NCBI GenBank assembly: GCA_964573705.1
Contig: CAZNLT010000142.1
Coordinates: forward strand, 1-15,557
DNA: 15,557 nt
From: JAABSQ01 sp964573705
Lineage (GTDB): Bacteria > Desulfobacterota > Desulfobacteria > Desulfobacterales > Desulfococcaceae
Reading direction: 5' to 3'
Under the pieces are notes generated by a model. That model was not told where the DNA came from. It searched no databases and was given only the letters and a program-made list of their open reading frames with translations. The position numbers and the translations under genes were made by a program. This document shows, piece by piece, positions 13,203-15,557 of the stretch (positions are counted from its first letter, which is position 1; each line of letters opens with the position of its first letter).

Positions 13203-15445
13203 CGTTTTTGTCCTCGAAACGCATCCGCAAAGGGATCGTTGAAGGGGCGGTTTTCTTTTTTTCCGGTAGATTTGGGCTTCTTGCCCGAGGGCTCGGCGGC
13301 GGGCGACGGTTTCCGGCCGGGCGTCGTCCGCATGGAAAGGGAGATCCGCTTACGGTCTACATCCACATCCAGGACCGTGACCTTCACCTTTTGCTGCACT
13401 TTCACGATTTCAGCGGGGTCTTTGACGAATCGGTCGGCCAGTTCGCTGATGTGGACCAGTCCGTCTTGATGCACCCCAACATCCACAAACGCTCCGAAGG
13501 CGGTCACATTGGTGACGATGCCCGGCAGGCGCATGCCGGGTGTGAGATCCGACAGGGTTTGAACCCCGGCCTCGAAAGCGAAGACTTCGAACTGCTCCCT
13601 CGGGTCCCGGCCCGGCTTGGCCAGTTCTTCCAGAATATCTTGGAGGGTGGGCAGCCCCACGGTGTCGCTGATATAGTCTGTTAATTGAACCCGCCGTCGC
13701 AGTTCTGCCCGCTTGATCAGGTCCGATACGGCGCAGTCGAGATCTCCGGCCATGCGGTGAACGAGGTGATAGCTCTCCGGATGAACGGCACTGGCGTCCA
13801 GGGGGTTGTCGCCGTCGCTGATTCTCAGAAATCCGGCGCTCTGTTCAAATGCCTTGGGACCCAGCCGGGAGACCTTCTTCAATGCCTCCCGGGTCCGGAA
13901 TGGGCCGCGTTCATCCCGATACTGAATAATGTTTCTGGCCAGCTGCGGCCCGAGCCCCGATACATAGGTAAGGAGCTGAATACTGGCCCGGTTGGCATCC
14001 ACCCCCACCGCATTCACACAGCTCATGACCACGTCGTCCAGGGAATCTTTCAGCGCGGTCTGGTCCACATCGTGCTGGTACTGGCCGACCCCGATCGATT
14101 TGGGATCGATTTTGACCAGCTCCGCCAGCGGGTCCATCAGCCGCCGGCCGATGGAAACCGCACCCCTCACGGTCAGATCCAGGTTTGGAAACTCTTCCCG
14201 GGCCGCCTCCGATGCCGAATAGATCGAGGCCCCGCTTTCATTGACCATGATGATCTGTATTCCCGCGGGAAGGTCGGTTCCCCGAAGAAAGGTTTCGGTT
14301 TCCCGGCCGGCGGTGCCGTTTCCGACGGCGATAGCCTCGATCGCAAACTCGGTGCAGAGGCGCCGGGTCAGGTCCGCCGCTTTTTCGGGCTGGTGCAGGT
14401 AGAAGGTATCATGATGAAGGAGTTTTCCCTGGCGGTCCAGGCAGGTAAGTTTGCATCCGGTTCGAAACCCGGGGTCCACCCCCATGACCCGTTTGGCCCC
14501 CAGGGGAGGCGCCAGCAGCAGTTGCCGAAGGTTTTCGGCGAACACCCGAATGGCTTCGGCATCGGCCCGTTCTTTGGCGGCCAGACGGATCTCCGTCTCC
14601 ATGGAGCGGGAGAGAAGCCGTTTGTAACTGTCCCTGAGCGCTGTTTCCACCTGCCGGGAGTCTTCTCCCTGACCGGTGACAAACCGCTGAATCAACAAGC
14701 CGATCGCCTCTTCTTGGGGCGGCGCGATGCCGAGGTTGAGGATGTCTTCTTTTTCCCCCCGCCGCATGGCCAGCACCCGATGAGAAGGGGCTTGGCTCAG
14801 CGGTTCCTGCCAGTCGAAATAATCCCGGTATTTGGCCCCCTTTTCCTCCATATCGGCCACCACCCGACTGTGAATAATGCCTTTGGCGGCAAACAGCCGC
14901 CGCATCTCCGCCCGGGCCCGGGCGTCTTCATTGATCATTTCCGCCATGATGTGGCGGGCCCCTTCCAAAGCATCTTCCCCGGAGAGGACGCCTTTTGCCG
15001 GGTCGACAAAGGCGGCGGCCGCCTCAAGAGGGTCTTTGCCGGACTGTTCCCACAGGATTCGGGCCAGGGGGTCGAGGCCTTTTTCCCGGGCGATGGTGGC
15101 TTTGGTTCGCCGCTTGGGTTTGTAGGGCAGGTAAATATCTTCAAGGACCGCCAGGGTATCGGCGGCCTCCACGGAGGCACGCAGATCGTCGGTCAGATGT
15201 CCGTGTTGTTCAAGGGACTTCAGGACCGTTTCTTTCCGGGATTCCAGTTCCTGAATCCGGTTCAGCCGGTCCCGAATGTCGGTGACGATGACCTCGTCGA
15301 GGCTGCCGGTGGCTTCTTTTCGGTACCGGGCGATGAAGGGAATGGTGGCGCCTTCTTCCAGAAGACCTATTGTGGACTGCACCTGGGCTTCTTTCAGGTC
15401 GAGTTCTCGGGCGATGGTTCGGATATGCGGCGGGTTTAGGGTCAT
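13199..15445 (-). CDS. tex: Tex/YhgF family RNA-binding transcription accessory protein
   Basis: This 748-residue cytosolic nucleic-acid-binding protein is implicated in transcription and stress tolerance in other bacteria. Domains in order: N-terminal helical/HTH region with ATIPFIARYRKEATGSLDE (33-51); the LEDIYLPYKPKRRTKATIAREKGL block (101-124); a YqgF/RNase-H-like domain from about 318 (MGVDPGFRTGCKL); SASEAAREEFP and DPLAELVKIDPKSIGVGQYQHDV (438-460); tandem helix-hairpin-helix motifs (YVSGLGPQLARNI, RLGPKAFEQSAGFLRI, about 494-542); and an S1 RNA-binding domain (about 636-706, GIVTNVTAFGAFVDVGVHQDGLVH). A short basic/Gly-Ser tail follows. Length is near the E. coli 773. GAGGA lies 6 bases before the ATG. 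It is the first gene of a tex-dtd-dacB operon with its own promoter. Confidence 0.98.
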   Translation of the reverse strand: MTLNPPHIRTIARELDLKEAQVQSTIGLLEEGATIPFIARYRKEATGSLDEVIVTDIRDRLNRIQELESRKETVLKSLEQHGHLTDDLRASVEAADTLAVLEDIYLPYKPKRRTKATIAREKGLDPLARILWEQSGKDPLEAAAAFVDPAKGVLSGEDALEGARHIMAEMINEDARARAEMRRLFAAKGIIHSRVVADMEEKGAKYRDYFDWQEPLSQAPSHRVLAMRRGEKEDILNLGIAPPQEEAIGLLIQRFVTGQGEDSRQVETALRDSYKRLLSRSMETEIRLAAKERADAEAIRVFAENLRQLLLAPPLGAKRVMGVDPGFRTGCKLTCLDRQGKLLHHDTFYLHQPEKAADLTRRLCTEFAIEAIAVGNGTAGRETETFLRGTDLPAGIQIIMVNESGASIYSASEAAREEFPNLDLTVRGAVSIGRRLMDPLAELVKIDPKSIGVGQYQHDVDQTALKDSLDDVVMSCVNAVGVDANRASIQLLTYVSGLGPQLARNIIQYRDERGPFRTREALKKVSRLGPKAFEQSAGFLRISDGDNPLDASAVHPESYHLVHRMAGDLDCAVSDLIKRAELRRRVQLTDYISDTVGLPTLQDILEELAKPGRDPREQFEVFAFEAGVQTLSDLTPGMRLPGIVTNVTAFGAFVDVGVHQDGLVHISELADRFVKDPAEIVKVQQKVKVTVLDVDVDRKRISLSMRTTPGRKPSPAAEPSGKKPKSTGKKENRPFNDPFADAFRGQKR

Positions 15446-15517
15446 CTGTTTCCTCAGTGTGCCAGGGCCGGAAAAACGGGCTTGGAATATTCAGGTTGTG
15501 GTTAAAAACGCCCCGCT

Positions 15518-15546
15518 CTCATAGTGGGCCGACAAAAGAAAGTCAA
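15518..15546 (-). promoter_or_regulatory. Sigma70-type promoter for the tex-dtd-dacB operon
   Basis: Read on the minus strand, TTGACT (15541-15546) and TATGAG (15518-15523) are separated by exactly 17 bp, about 72 bp upstream of the tex ATG. This is a good -35 and a fair -10. No other strong candidate lies between it and the gene. Confidence 0.65.
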
Positions 15547-15557
15547 GTCCGAAGCGG

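Noticed and set aside
13685..15439. Open frame of 584 codons on the plus strand opposite tex
   Set aside because: Tex is unmistakable on the minus strand with all its domains. The antisense frame gives Gly/Pro/Phe/His-rich sequence with no recognisable motif, as expected from GC-rich codon bias.

Overview
The window looks like chromosomal housekeeping DNA from a Gram-negative bacterium of fairly high GC content. My inference is a deltaproteobacterial (Desulfobacterota-like) anaerobe. The reasons are the gene set (a type IV/type II prepilin peptidase beside lon, a small phosphatidylserine decarboxylase, FolE2, a TtcA-type thiolase) and the Rhs core fragment at the left edge. No 16S or lineage-specific marker is present, so this placement is tentative.

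Layout. Bases 1-560 are the only accessory-looking part. The end of an Rhs core is joined in frame to an unrelated 77-residue tail. A small basic ORF overlaps its stop codon and appears to be split by one extra C in a CCCC run. A convergent inverted repeat (537-558) then separates this from a minus-strand pair: a prepilin peptidase followed by a calcineurin-like phosphoesterase. These diverge from a plus-strand run that starts with lon and tsaB. Next come psd, which has its own near-consensus sigma70-type promoter, a strong hairpin with a T-tract, and a LeuB-family dehydrogenase. The run ends with asd, greA, rpoZ, a TtcA-family tRNA thiolase and folE2. From the right edge a minus-strand operon, tex-dtd-dacB, converges on folE2; it has a good promoter at 15518-15546 and very tight spacing.

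How the genes work together. Several act on transcription or translation: GreA and omega on RNA polymerase, Tex on nucleic acid and transcription, TsaB and TtcA on tRNA modification, and Dtd on D-aminoacyl-tRNA. FolE2 starts folate and queuosine precursor synthesis. Psd makes phosphatidylethanolamine, and DacB trims peptidoglycan. Asd feeds the lysine/DAP, threonine and methionine pathways, and LeuB probably makes leucine. Lon handles protein quality control. The clearest departures from family norms are the roughly 115-residue acidic C-terminal extension of omega, built on an 18-bp tandem repeat, and the Rhs fusion with its frameshifted neighbour. I found no CRISPR array, tRNA or rRNA gene, complete insertion sequence or recognisable defence system. 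No stretch over 300 bases lacks a gene.
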